From Dipteris shenzhenensis (lineage: Eukaryota > Polypodiophyta > Polypodiopsida > Gleicheniales), in NCBI GenBank assembly GCA_047967505.1, contig CM106540.1: a DNA stretch of 64,000 nucleotides, one strand, 5' to 3'. The first letter of the stretch is position 1, and the number at the start of each line of letters is the position of its first letter. A model generated the notes under the pieces. That model was not told the DNA's origin, did no database searches, and was given only the letters and a program-made list of their open reading frames with translations. Shown here piece by piece: positions 1 to 10,549 of the stretch. A program made the translations under genes and the position numbers.

Positions 1-609
1 TAGAAAAGAAATTATTTCTTGCTTTTATTCGTATCGACGGTTGGTGTAGTCTAGATTAGCATAGATTAGTTTATCCTTAGAGGAGAGAACTCCAAAAAAA
101 CTAATCAAAGCCATGCTCAAAATCTCCCGACTTGTTCCTAATCAGAGTCAATCCATTCAGTCACATGCGGTTTCACACTCACAATAACCCTACCATTTAA
201 GCAATGATCAGGGTTTTAAAACTTTTAAGATGATTGGAAGTTGTATCAATGGATAGGATAGATTCAAAGTTATATCAGTTGTGGGAGTGGACAGAGCAGA
301 TTATATTTGTACCAGTTGTGGGAGTTGACAGGGCATATTACACTTGTATCAGACAAACTTTAGATTTGTATCCGATTGTACTATATTTCATTTTACACTA
401 TCCATGAGTTCATTGTAAATCCTTACTTTTTTTTCCACATTTATGCATGTATTCAAGCCTTGTAAAGCCTTTTAGGCTATTCCCAAAGCATGACACTTAT
501 ACCATTGGGGAGAATGAAAACTACTTTTGATTTATCAAAGTAAATGTAGTTTTCATGCAAAAGTATTATATTATTTGTACCTAAATTTTTTGTTATACTT
601 TAATATAGG
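1..609. other. AT-rich stretch without a recognisable gene
   Basis: I see no long reading frame, no terminal repeat and no RNA gene here. The stretch holds a short imperfect repetition of a phrase meaning 'gtatcagttgtgggagt' around 277-320. Confidence 0.5.
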
Positions 610-2335
610 ATGGATCTTGAGGCTATAGCATTTGTCAATGGTATGACATTGAAGTACAATGGAAGAGTTTATGCCCTGAAGGACTTCACAAACTGGACCG
701 TTGTTGACACCACAAAGAAATCATAGTTCTTGGTACTGAGCAAAGGCAATCTCATTCTAGTGATGACAAAGAGAGTTGGAGAAAGATGAGCAAGCATTGG
801 ATGTATCTTTCTCAAAGAGCAATTTGATTCAAGGGGGCACCTTACAAGGAATAAAAATTAAAAAAGACAGCAATACAATGATGATTTACACAAAGTCAAG
901 AATGAACAATAGATTGTTTCTTCTTTCAAAGAAAGATGCAATGCACTTTGTGATGCCCCTCCAAAAGCTCCTAGATTTTCTCAATTGGTGCCTACATTGG
1001 AGATCGTCCAACATGTGGGAGGAATTTCCCATTGAGGAAGCAAGAAAAATACAGTCAAAGATAACCCTTGAATACTTTCAGGGTGCCATAGAACAAGGTT
1101 CAACTTCATTCGAGGGACCTAAAGTATAAGGATCCACATAGGAGACACCTAAGGTTCAAGAATCCACACATGAAAAAGGAAGTAAAGAGACACGCCATGT
1201 AGACCTAGTTCAGGGTCATACAAATGAGAAAGGAACTGGAGTGGATGAGACAAAACATGTAGCATTGGATAAGGATCTTGTACATGGATGAGACAAAACA
1301 TGTAGCATTGGATAAGGATCTTGTACATGTGGATGCTTACAAGGGATCTACATCTGAGACATGAATTGAATTGGCTGAGACACGACATGCATAAGATGAG
1401 ACAAGACATGCACATGCATCTCTCATTCATGGTATTACTCACTTAGATGGTGTAACACATGAAGTTGATGGGATGATAGAACAAGTGCAGCCCTTGAGTA
1501 TACTTGAAGTGTAGGCAATAGAAGAAGAAGTAGGACAACCTACAGCGGTTCAGATAGAGCCCCTAAAAAATAAACCCCGATGAAATGCAAAAGGTGAGTA
1601 CTTCACAAGCTACAGTTCCAAGTCCTATGATAGCCATTCATCTACAAAGAAAGGGCGAAGAGAAGAGGAAGAACATGAAGAGGATGCGGAGGGTCTTGAA
1701 ATGGACTCAGATTCAAAAGTAGAAATGTTGTCAATGAAGAACCTAAATCTTTGCTTGAATGAGACACTGAGACAGATGAGGATCCAGGATACATATGGGG
1801 CCAGAAGACTAATGTTGTCCATGCTTCATAGGTGGTGAAAGTAAGCATCTTCACCAAGAGCAGGACTTTAGATACAGACTTTGCCGAAAAGATTTTTCAG
1901 GCTTTGATTAATGGGAAAAAACTAGTAGTTTCAAATTTGGTAATCCGTCCAAGGTTATATTAGCCAGTCAAAGGAGATTCTAGTCAATCCATCCCTTTGT
2001 TGCAGCCTCAAGATTTTGAGATGGAATTCACTAAGTTCCTCGAAAAACAAGTTCCCTCACTTCAAGAAGGACAATGTTCAGTGGATGATCTAGAACAACA
2101 TATAAAGAATGCCAAGAGAAATTTCTTAGCTCACTGCACATTTGAGGCAATAAATGGTCGGCACTATGCCTATGCTTGTAATGAGCATTCTAGAGGGTCA
2201 TACAACAAAGGAGAAATTACTTATGACACGTACGTGAATGTGCCTCAATTCCACTACTATTCTACAAGAATTTAAATCTTCAAGAATGAGAAAAAATATT
2301 TAATTGAGTTGGAAAGACTTAATCATGACATTCAT
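610..2335 (+). pseudogene. Decayed gene of unknown family
   Basis: A run of plus-strand coding-like pieces lies in different frames. It starts at an ATG at 610 (MDLEAIAFVNGMTLKYNGR), is stopped near 724, resumes at 776-1129 (117 codons, basic and Lys-rich) and again at about 1850-2275 (ending in FHYYSTRI). Between them, acidic and polar residues continue with several stops, and a 43-bp duplication at 1244-1329 shifts the frame. Codon-like composition through 1.7 kb argues for one ancestral gene. I do not recognise the family and assign no function. Its right end abuts the truncated copia fragment that begins near 2336, so it may have been cut by that insertion or may be cargo of another element. 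Confidence 0.35.
1244..1329 (+). repeat. 43-bp tandem duplication
   Basis: Positions 1244-1286 are repeated without change at 1287-1329. Because 43 is not a multiple of three, the duplication shifts any reading frame that crosses it, which fits the pseudogene reading of the surrounding DNA. Confidence 0.9.
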
Positions 2336-3238
2336 GCAGCAAGCACCTAGAGCATGGTCTGACAAGATAGGACAATATCTTGTCACTATTGGCTTTCAGA
2401 TTTCCAAGGCAGATTTCTCACTCTATGTGAGAAAAACAGAGAAAGGGATTATGCTGCTTGTCATTTATGTTGATGATTTGATCATCACAGGTGATAGTGA
2501 TGAAGATATCCTTCATGTGAAAATGCTATTGAGGCAGAAGTTTGAGATGAAGGATTTGGGAGAGCTGCGTTATTTCTTGGGCATTGAGGTGATTAGATCA
2601 CCAAGTGGGATACAGCTCTTACAGAGGCAGTATGGACTGGACATGCTGTCCAAATATGGGATGACAGGCTGTAAGCCTATTTCAGTTCCTTTGGAGCAGA
2701 ATGTGAAGCTGAGCGCAGATGCAGGTGAGCTTCTGGAAGACCCTACTATGTATAGACGCATAGTAGGAAGTTTGATTTACATGACTATTACCAGGCCAGA
2801 TTTGAGCTATGCTGTTGGGTTGGTAAGTCAGTTTATGCAGGCTCCAAGGAAACCGCATTTGGATGTGGCTAGACGCATACTCAGGTATGTGAAATCCACA
2901 TTGCAGTATGGACTATTTTATGAGGCTGGGGTTCAGATACAGTTGCATGGATACACTGATGCTGATTGGGCTGGTAGTATTTCTGATAGACGATCTACCA
3001 GTGGATATGTGTTCTCTTTTGGGAGTGCTGCAGTCACTTGGAGCAGCAAGAAACAGCCTACAGTTGCCTTGTCGAGCATAGAGGCTGAGTACAGGGGTGC
3101 AGCAATGGCTGCATGTGAGGTAGCTTGGTTGCATAAGCTACTCTATGATATGCATCAGTCTATAGATGGGTCAGTTGTCATTTATTGTGACAACATGAGC
3201 AGTATACACTTGGCAAATAACCCAGTCTATCATGTTAG
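2336..3238 (+). pseudogene. Copia RT/RNase H fragment (outer, older element, 5' part)
   Basis: The frame starts abruptly at the QAPRAW motif of the copia reverse transcriptase. It carries the YVDDLIITGDS active-site box near 2467 and continues into RNase H (TDADWAGS, then ALSSIEAEY, where most relatives have ALSSTEAEY). The reading stops at position 3238, where a younger copia element has inserted. The next codons of the same gene are found again at 8720. Gag, protease, integrase and the start of reverse transcriptase are missing, so the fragment is 5'-truncated. It is closely similar at protein level to the intact element nested inside it, so both belong to one copia lineage. Confidence 0.9.
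3234..3238. repeat. Target-site duplication GTTAG (left)
   Basis: GTTAG lies directly left of the TG that opens the nested element, and the same five bases lie directly right of its terminal CA at 8720-8724. Removing the element and one copy restores the codons ...Tyr-His-Val-Arg-Thr-Lys-His... of the outer copia RNase H gene. Confidence 0.95.
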
Positions 3239-3530
3239 TGTAAAGAATAAGGGAGAGAGATAGGAGACTCAAGTTCAGCTTTAACACACAAAAGAGAGAG
3301 GACACAAGGTTGGAGGGTGAAGTCTTTCTTCACTTTTGCACACAACAACAATACAATAGAAGAGGGAAATACCCTATATGTCAAAACCTAGAATACGTGG
3401 TTCATATGTGAACCCAAACCAAAAACATACGTGGTAGTCTAACTACACCACGAGTACAACTAACATAGGCGGTGACATAAATGATAGTCATCCAGGAGAT
3501 ATATCGGGGGTAGAGCTTGATATCTCAACA
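3239..3530 (-). repeat. 3' LTR of the intact copia element
   Basis: This 292-bp repeat starts TGTAAAGAAT and ends CTCAACA on the plus strand. It lacks six bases (CTTCAC) that the other LTR has after CAGCTTT. Otherwise I found no difference by eye. The gag-pol stop codon lies inside this LTR at 3488-3490. Confidence 0.95.
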
Positions 3531-6500
3531 CTCCCCCTCAAGCTCAAATCCATCTCACGTACACCAAGCAAGCTCCTAAATCTGCGAAGCTTCTCGGTAC
3601 CCAATGCCTTCGTAAAAATATCAGCCACCTGCTCCTCAGTGCTGACATAGACAAGATCAATCTCACCAGCTAGAACCTTCTCTCTCACAAAGTGATAATG
3701 CACCTCAATGTGCTTCGTTCTAGCATGATAAACTGGGTTATTAGCAAGCATGATGCTGCTAATGTTGTCGCAATGAATGACAACTGCTGCATGAATTGAC
3801 TGTCCCATATCTGCAAGTAGCTTCCGTAACCAAGTTACCTCACATGCAGCCATTGCTGCACCCCTGTACTCAGCCTCTGTGCTCGACAAGGCAACTGTTG
3901 GCTGCTTCTTGCTGCTCCAACTGATGGCACCACTCCCAAGGGAAAACATAAAACCACTAGTAGATCTCCTGTCTGAGACACTACCAGCCCAATCAGCATC
4001 TGTGTATCCATGTACCTGTAATGCACACCCAGCTTCATAAAACAGTCCATAATGCAATGTGGACTTCACATACCGCAGTATGCGCCTAGCCGCATCCAAA
4101 TGTGGCTTCCTCGGTGCCTGCATAAACTGACTCACCAGCCCCACAGCATAGCTCAAATCTGGTCTGGTTATAGTCATGTAAATCAAGCTACCTACTATGT
4201 GCCTGTACATAGTAATATCTTCAAGAAGCTCACCTGTCTCTGCATTGAGCTTCACATTCTGCTCCAATGGAACAGAGATAGGCTTACAGCCTGTCATCCC
4301 ATATTTGGACAGCATGTCCAAACCGTATTGCCTTTGCAACAGCCATATCCCACTCGGGGATCTAATAACCTCAATGCCCAAGAAGTAACGCAGCTCTCCC
4401 AAATCCTTCATCTCAAATTTCTGCTTCAACAGCAGCTTCACTTCATTAATGTCTGCATCACTATCACCTGTAATAATCAAGTCATCAACATAGATGACTA
4501 TAAGCACAATCCCTTTGTTTGTCCTTTTCACATAAAGTGAAAAATCTGAATTGGAAATCTGAAATCCAATAGTGACAAGATATTGCCCTATCTTGTCTGA
4601 CCATGCCCTCGGCGCCTGTTTTAAGCCATACAAGGCTTTGCGCAACCTGCATACAAAATCGGGGTGTGAATTATCCTCATAACCTTCTGGCTGCATCATA
4701 TAAACCTCTTCCTGCAAATCACCATGCAAGAAGGCATTTTTCACATCCATCTGATGCAAAGACCATTGCTTTGCAGCAGCCATAGCAATTACTGCTCTCA
4801 CGGTTGCCATCCTTGCAACTGGGCTGAAAGTTTCCTCATAGTCAATTCCATATGTCTGCGCAAAACCTTTGGCAACCAATCTTGCCTTGTACCTGCTAAC
4901 AGACCCATCAGCATTGTGCTTTACTTTGTAAACCCACTTGCAGCCAATAGCCTTCTTATCATGAGGCAAAGGCATCAAATCCCAAGTGTGGTTTGCATCC
5001 AAGGCAGCCATCTCTTCATCCATAGCTGCTTCCCAATTTTTATGCCCTGCTGCATCCTCAAAACATGTGGGCTCTGGCTCCTCTAGAACCTTGACCATAT
5101 AAGCATAGTGATGTGCTGTATACCCATCATATCTCAGCCTGTCAACTGGATACTTAATACGAGTGGACCTCTGTACAACTGGATCAGTTGCAGGAGTCTT
5201 TAAATCATGCCTGCTTTTCCTTGCACCAGGTGTAACAACAGAAGGGATCCCAAGTTCCTCATCAAGGCTCATTTCAGAGCCACTTGACTCTCCATCAACA
5301 TGAGAGCTACCAGCAGACACATCAAACACTGGAGCATGGTCCACTTTTTCTTTTCCCTTATGTGATACCTGCACAACACTATCAGGACTGCCATGTGACG
5401 ATTCACTAGATCTCAATCTCCCTGTCCATGCATTAGATCCACTAGTAGAGGACTCTCTGGGTCCACTCAAGGCTTGAGATTGCTGCTCTGCATTTATTGC
5501 AGCATTCCCATTTCCTGCATCTGCATCTCCTACCATAACAGTTGGTGCATACCAGCTGCTCATTTCATCAAAAACAACATCTTTGCTCACTTGCATTTTG
5601 CGGGTGGAAGGGTTATAACAGCGATACCCTTTCTGGTGCTGAGCATATCCAATAAAGATGCATTTTTCTGCCTTTGGATCCAGCTTTGTTCTCTTCTCAT
5701 CAGGAACATGAACATAAGCTATGCAACCAAATACCTTCAAGTGAGAAATATCTGGTTTTTGGCCTGTATACATTTCTTCAGGCGTCATGCCATGGACAGC
5801 TGCAGTGGGGGTTCTGTTCATAATATAAACAGCAGTTGCTACTGCTTCAGCCCAAAAATAATCAGGCATGTTTTTCTCATTTAGGATCGCCCGTCCTACT
5901 TCTGCAATATGCCTGTTCTTCCTTTCTGCAACCCCATTCTGCTGAGGGGTAGACCTGCATGAGTACTTCCTTTGAATTCCCTGTTCTTTCAGATATTCAC
6001 AAAATTCTTCTGAAAAGTACTCTCCCCCTCCATCAGATCTTAGCACTTTAATATGCACACCTTTCTCTTTTTCAACCATGGCCTTAAAAGCCTTGAAATG
6101 GCTGAACACTTCACTTTTGTGCTTCATAAAATAAATCCACACCTTCCTAGTGTAGTCATCAATAAACGTCACATAATAATGGCATCCACCAATAGAAGCA
6201 GTTTTGGTTGTCCAAACATCTGAATGTATCACTTCCAAAGGTCTTCTGCTCACCTTAGCATTTTTGGGAAATGCATGTCTGGCCTGCTTACCCATTTGGC
6301 ATGCTTCACATACCTTTTGCATTCCCTCAACTCTGAATTTAGGCAAACCTGCAACAATGTTTTTCGTTTGCATAGATTTCAGCCTTTGTATATTCACGTG
6401 CCCAATGCGCTTGTGCCATATCTCAATATCTGCAATGACACCTCTCCCATGCGCAAACATAGCAGCTTTCACCTCAGGCATATCAACATCCAAGGTGAAC

Positions 6501-7843
6501 ATTCTGCCATTTTTGTTGCCTTTCGCAACCAAGCGGCACTTATTTTTCAAGTCCTTAACAAAGCATCCATCAGGATTAAATCTAACCTGCAGACCTTGCT
6601 CAACCATCTGGCCAACTGAAACCAGGTTCTTAGTGATTTTTGGAACATGAAGTACATCTGCCAAGTACTTCGTTTTGCCATCCTGCATAGCCAATGGCAC
6701 TTTACCAACCTGCGTAATTGGGTGCGCAGTATCATCACCTGTTTCAACATAACCTGGCTTATCCAAATTTCTAACATCATGAAACCACTCACCATGACTG
6801 GTCATGTGGTTAGAGGCACCTGAATCAACATACCAAACATCATTGCAAGCTGCAGCATCTCCTGACATGGAGTTAACCATATGCTGCATCACAAAAAGGT
6901 GCTCATTTTTGTCGTCACCATGCCCACTTGATGATGCATAGTTGCTTTGCTGCAACTTCCCACTTTTGATGTCATTCTGTTTTTTATAGCATGTATTCTC
7001 CTTGTGTCCAGGCTTTCCACAATAATAGCATTCTGTGCTGCTATTTACTTGCTGGTTCCTTTGCCATGAACCACGGCCTCTTTGGCTCCCCCTGCCTCTA
7101 GAACTACCACGTCCTCCTCCATAGGACTGGTTTTCCTGTTGTTGCTGTTGGTTCTGATTTCCTGCACGGCCACCAAAACGGCCTCTTCCTCTACCCCTGC
7201 CTCTACCTGTATTCGAGTAGAAAGCAGTCTCTTGAGAAGTTAAGGTGGCTGAACCACCATTCCTTTGCTCTTCACCCAGCAAGAGAGCAATAAGTTCCTG
7301 AAAATCAGGAAATGTTTCACGGACTCCAATGGATGTCCGAAACTGTGCATAATCTTTCCCAAGACCATTCAAGGTCACAGACACTAAGTCCTCATCATCA
7401 ACAGGTGCTCCAATGGAGGCAAGAGAATATGCAAGGCCTTTCACCTTCAAGGAATACTCATTTATATTCAGATTTTTCCTTTGCACATTGTGCAACTCCT
7501 GCTTTAGCTGCATCTTTCGTGCTTTGGTATTTGTGCTATACAGCTTCACCAATGTATCCCATGCCTCCTTAGGCGTCTCTACATCCTGTATATGCACAAT
7601 CATAGAATCTGAAATGCTAACAGACAGCCAATACAGGCATTTTCTGGCTTTTTCATGCCATTCTTTAAAGGCCTTCAATTCAGCAGGAGTGGGAGCAGTA
7701 CCCAAAACTGGTTTTACAGTTTCACCACTGATGTAATCCCAAACTCCCTTTCCCATAAGGAAGTTTGTCATCCTGAACTTCCATGCTTGGAAGTTGTTCT
7801 TGTCAAGCTTCTCACTGACAATGGTAGACAGATTCTCAGACAT
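3488..7843 (-). CDS. Copia gag-pol polyprotein, apparently intact
   Basis: One 1451-codon frame encodes all retrotransposon functions. I chose the ATG at 7843 (MSENLSTIVSEKLDKNNF), which fits copia Gag starts. Nine in-frame codons lie upstream. Gag fills roughly residues 1-260, with an RG/Gln-rich stretch. A CCHC zinc knuckle CYYCGKPGHKENTC is at 272-285. The protease motif DSG is at 340-342. Integrase has its HHCC module near 477-515 and acidic residues D542, D604 and E640. The reverse transcriptase YVDD is near 1118-1121. RNase H has TDADWAG near 1280 and STEAEY near 1320, then ends with the usual TKHIEVHYHF segment. The frame runs through the polypurine tract and stops within the 3' LTR. 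No frameshift or stop was seen. Confidence 0.95.
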   Translation of the reverse strand: MSENLSTIVSEKLDKNNFQAWKFRMTNFLMGKGVWDYISGETVKPVLGTAPTPAELKAFKEWHEKARKCLYWLSVSISDSMIVHIQDVETPKEAWDTLVKLYSTNTKARKMQLKQELHNVQRKNLNINEYSLKVKGLAYSLASIGAPVDDEDLVSVTLNGLGKDYAQFRTSIGVRETFPDFQELIALLLGEEQRNGGSATLTSQETAFYSNTGRGRGRGRGRFGGRAGNQNQQQQQENQSYGGGRGSSRGRGSQRGRGSWQRNQQVNSSTECYYCGKPGHKENTCYKKQNDIKSGKLQQSNYASSSGHGDDKNEHLFVMQHMVNSMSGDAAACNDVWYVDSGASNHMTSHGEWFHDVRNLDKPGYVETGDDTAHPITQVGKVPLAMQDGKTKYLADVLHVPKITKNLVSVGQMVEQGLQVRFNPDGCFVKDLKNKCRLVAKGNKNGRMFTLDVDMPEVKAAMFAHGRGVIADIEIWHKRIGHVNIQRLKSMQTKNIVAGLPKFRVEGMQKVCEACQMGKQARHAFPKNAKVSRRPLEVIHSDVWTTKTASIGGCHYYVTFIDDYTRKVWIYFMKHKSEVFSHFKAFKAMVEKEKGVHIKVLRSDGGGEYFSEEFCEYLKEQGIQRKYSCRSTPQQNGVAERKNRHIAEVGRAILNEKNMPDYFWAEAVATAVYIMNRTPTAAVHGMTPEEMYTGQKPDISHLKVFGCIAYVHVPDEKRTKLDPKAEKCIFIGYAQHQKGYRCYNPSTRKMQVSKDVVFDEMSSWYAPTVMVGDADAGNGNAAINAEQQSQALSGPRESSTSGSNAWTGRLRSSESSHGSPDSVVQVSHKGKEKVDHAPVFDVSAGSSHVDGESSGSEMSLDEELGIPSVVTPGARKSRHDLKTPATDPVVQRSTRIKYPVDRLRYDGYTAHHYAYMVKVLEEPEPTCFEDAAGHKNWEAAMDEEMAALDANHTWDLMPLPHDKKAIGCKWVYKVKHNADGSVSRYKARLVAKGFAQTYGIDYEETFSPVARMATVRAVIAMAAAKQWSLHQMDVKNAFLHGDLQEEVYMMQPEGYEDNSHPDFVCRLRKALYGLKQAPRAWSDKIGQYLVTIGFQISNSDFSLYVKRTNKGIVLIVIYVDDLIITGDSDADINEVKLLLKQKFEMKDLGELRYFLGIEVIRSPSGIWLLQRQYGLDMLSKYGMTGCKPISVPLEQNVKLNAETGELLEDITMYRHIVGSLIYMTITRPDLSYAVGLVSQFMQAPRKPHLDAARRILRYVKSTLHYGLFYEAGCALQVHGYTDADWAGSVSDRRSTSGFMFSLGSGAISWSSKKQPTVALSSTEAEYRGAAMAACEVTWLRKLLADMGQSIHAAVVIHCDNISSIMLANNPVYHARTKHIEVHYHFVREKVLAGEIDLVYVSTEEQVADIFTKALGTEKLRRFRSLLGVREMDLSLRGSVEISSSTPDISPG
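3531..3540 (-). promoter_or_regulatory. Polypurine tract of the intact copia element
   Basis: On the minus strand the bases TGAGGGGGAG sit directly before the 3' LTR. This is the expected place and composition for the plus-strand primer of reverse transcription. Confidence 0.85.
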
Positions 7844-8408
7844 TTTACAAATCACGAATTGCAACAGCAACCTGTAAACACAGCAAATGCCTCACAAGGG
7901 CAAATAGCAAAACTTCTGCAAACAACCTCACAGGGGCAGATCTGCAACACTAACGAAAGTGGTATTTCACCACACAGTCACTTCCTAGTGACGATTTTGC
8001 ATCAACAGGCAACAGGCATGATTCTGCAACTCCCAATATCTCTGCACACAGGCATACGAAGCAATTTCTGTGGCACCTTTCCACCGACTAGCCGTGCAGT
8101 GGTCGCACAGCGAAAAACAGGGCCTTTTTCTGAGTGCCTGCGAAGAACTTGCGCCTTGAAAACGGGCCCCGAAACGGCCTCAAATCAAAAAAATAAAGTC
8201 ACCAAGGGCTTCGCCCTTACCTACAGCATATACTGCGCTCTCGCCACACCGCGAAGGGCCTCTCAATCTGAAACAGTGCACTCCTGCACTTCTGGCTGTG
8301 CTACCTGCAGAGATTTGCTCCCAAACTCGAAATAGGAAAGCAACACTGGTCCTCTTACCGGGACACCACAAACTTGGCTTGCTTTCTTGAGCTCCTTACC
8401 ATGAACAA

Positions 8409-8421
8409 GGCTCTGATACCA
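8409..8421 (-). promoter_or_regulatory. Primer-binding site (initiator tRNA-Met) of the intact copia element
   Basis: On the minus strand TGGTATCAGAGCC follows the 5' LTR with no spacer. It is the standard plant copia primer site, complementary to the 3' end of initiator tRNA-Met. Confidence 0.93.
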
Positions 8422-8719
8422 TGTAAAGAATAAGGGAGAGAGATAGGAGACTCAAGTTCAGCTTTCTTCACAACACACAAAAGAGAGAGGACACAAGGTT
8501 GGAGGGTGAAGTCTTTCTTCACTTTTGCACACAACAACAATACAATAGAAGAGGGAAATACCCTATATGTCAAAACCTAGAATACGTGGTTCATATGTGA
8601 ACCCAAACCAAAAACATACGTGGTAGTCTAACTACACCACGAGTACAACTAACATAGGCGGTGACATAAATGATAGTCATCCAGGAGATATATCGGGGGT
8701 AGAGCTTGATATCTCAACA
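8422..8719 (-). repeat. 5' LTR of the intact copia element
   Basis: This 298-bp copy matches 3239-3530 except for six extra bases. It should carry the promoter in minus orientation. I did not find a convincing TATA box by eye. Confidence 0.95.
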
Positions 8720-8914
8720 GTTAGAACAAAGCACATTGAGGTGCATTATCACTATGTGCGGGAGAAGGTTTTACTAGGTCTTATTGATCTAGTTTATGTC
8801 AGCACAGAGGATCAGGTAGCTGACATTATTCACGTAGGCATTGGGCACAGAGAAGCTGCGCAAGTTCAGAGACCTGCTTGGTGTGCAGGAATTGGGATTG
8901 AGCTCGAGGGGGAG
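8720..8914 (+). pseudogene. Outer copia RNase H end (3' part) with polypurine tract
   Basis: After the second GTTAG the outer RNase H gene resumes (RTKHIEVHYHYVREKVL, then DLVYVSTEDQVADI). It then loses its frame through small indels near 8830. The DNA still aligns with the end of the intact element's pol. A purine tract (TCGAGGGGGAG) ends at 8914, directly before the old LTR. Confidence 0.88.
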
Positions 8915-9267
8915 TGTTGAGATATCGAGCTCCACTCGCGATATGCCAGGGTGACCATTGTGCATTTATGTCACCGACTTGTTAGCTACAGATGCGGTTG
9001 GTAAACCGCCCACGAATAATAGCTGGATGACAGCTATCCCTATCTACACTAGTTCGTGGCTCAGTTAGTATGCCACCTTAGTTAGTTGAGTTTGGTTTGA
9101 GACCCACATATAGGGTTCTTCTATTTCTTTGTACTAGAGTTCTTTTTTGCTTTCACAACTAAGAAGAGGAAAACTATTTTCAGCCTCCACCTTTGTGTGT
9201 ATTCCCCCATTGTGTATGTGAGAAAGCTGCAAGTGAGACTCCTTCCCTCTCTCCCACTATCTTCACA
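8915..9267 (+). repeat. 3' LTR of the outer copia element
   Basis: The sequence opens TGTTGAGATATCGAGCTC. It shares its first bases and several blocks (TATGTCACCG, CATATAGGG) with the LTR of the nested element read on the other strand. I place the end at the CA of CTTCACA (9266-9267) by that comparison. The 5' LTR is missing, so no target duplication can be checked. Confidence 0.75.
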
Positions 9268-9659
9268 GAGCATTGCATGGAAGATTGCATCATCCTGCAG
9301 GTCAAGCGTGATGCAGTAAAGAGTGTGATTGAATATTTGCTGGCAGAAAAAATATTCCAATCAATCAATGTAAAGTTGATCATATTATTGTGAAGCAGAT
9401 GGCATCAGCTTTACCGTCGGCTAAATAGAAGGCTTGGGCACACAAATGGGTGAAGGGAGAAGAGTATAAGTCTAAAGTTACTCCTTCTATGGCGAATGAC
9501 ATTCCGAAAAATGTGCATGCATATGCACAAAAAATCATCAATGAGCACACTCTCAGAAAAGAAAAAACTTTGAACATGGGCTTTTTTTTCATACATGAGA
9601 TAATTTCAGAGTCTAGATGTCATCAAGTAGATGAGCTTACCAAATACTTTGGTAAAGTC
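9268..9659. other. Unassigned DNA with one short plus-strand frame
   Basis: A Lys-rich frame at 9450-9662 (MKGEEYKSKVTPSMANDIPK...) has no motif that I recognise. It may be a fragment of a decayed mobile-element gene. No terminal repeats are visible. Confidence 0.3.
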
Positions 9660-9950
9660 TAGGATCTAAAAATACAGCACTCTGTAACTTTAGCATTTTA
9701 TGCCCCATTTGAATAGGTGTACTTAGAGATATGGCATCCAACATCCCAAACTACTTCAATATAGAATCAATACCTTGTTTGGCTCAAAAATATGTCTTCT
9801 TCTATTTGTTCTATCTCAACACCCAAGATGTAGTGAAAGAATCCCAAATCATGCATTTTAAACTGTCTATGAGGATTGACCTTGACCTCCTTGATTAGCT
9901 TATTATTGATGCTTGCTATAATGAGGTCATACACATAAAGAACAATGATA
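9660..9950 (-). pseudogene. Copia reverse transcriptase scrap
   Basis: On the minus strand the frame reads IIVLYVYDLIIASIN, where relatives have YVDDLI, then FKMHDLGFFHYILGVEI and, after a stop near 9760, FGMLDAISLSTPI. These are the consecutive core blocks of a copia reverse transcriptase. The second catalytic Asp position is kept but the first is Tyr, and there is at least one stop, so it is dead. The lineage differs from the nested pair at 2.3-9.3 kb. Confidence 0.85.
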
Positions 9951-10457
9951 GTGAGCATCTGCAGAAAGTCCTCAGCCAAGTGTTTGCATATCCACATAGT
10001 CTTTGTTTTGTGGAGGAAAACTAATTTGAAGTAGTAAACAAATACAATGGAGGGCATGAACCAACTAACCCCCACAGATTTAGAACTGAAAGTAAACTTC
10101 ATTGATGATTGAACATCAGATCTCATCTTCATTCTAAATGCATCTATAGAGAATGGATTTGGAAGAGGACATTCTGGACTATCAAAGTCAGGCAAAAGAA
10201 CAAGATGAAGGAGTCCCACCGTCTCTTCGAAGTACTTGGTAGCATGCATTATAGAAAAAGATACTAGATTTTGTTAAAGAGGCAAGAGTCCTGAAATATT
10301 ATCTTCCCAATGTTTGAATGAAACACTTGAAATGTTTTGGTGAGACTCTCCAAGGGCTGGTTTTGGACTTTCGTGAAAGGAAAAATATTTACATAAGAAG
10401 TAAAGAAAGATGTCAATAAGCCCATCAATCTCTCTCTCTCAAACACTTTCTTGTAAA

Positions 10458-10460
<3 letters not shown>

Positions 10461-10495
<35 letters not shown>

Positions 10496-10549
10496 ACTCT
10501 CTCTCTCTATCTCTGTGTGTGTGTGTGTGTGTGTGTGTCTCTCTCTCTC
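10461..10549. repeat. CT and GT microsatellite
   Basis: A run of CT from about 10461 to 10511, with a CACTCA interruption and one TAT, passes into a run of GT (about 10514-10537) and back to CT. Confidence 0.95.

Larger units (their letters stand above)
3239..8719 (-). mobile_element. Intact Ty1/copia LTR retrotransposon, nested in an older copia copy
   Basis: The element is 5481 bp, bounded by two TG...CA long terminal repeats and a GTTAG target duplication. Read on the minus strand, it has the 5' LTR (8422-8719), a primer-binding site complementary to initiator tRNA-Met directly after it, one open gag-pol frame of 1451 codons, a purine tract and the 3' LTR (3239-3530). The LTRs appear to differ only by one 6-bp indel, which points to a very recent insertion. 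The order gag, protease, integrase, reverse transcriptase, RNase H defines Ty1/copia. All visible catalytic residues are present, so it may still be able to move. That last point is inference. Confidence 0.96.

Noticed and set aside
4052-8335. Plus-strand frames of 60-226 codons opposite the copia gag-pol gene
   Set aside because: They are antisense shadows of the 1451-codon minus-strand gene and have no domain of their own.
8409-8421. Initiator tRNA-Met match, checked as a tRNA gene
   Set aside because: Only the 3'-end complement is present, directly next to an LTR. It is a primer-binding site, as are those at 21997 and 39276.
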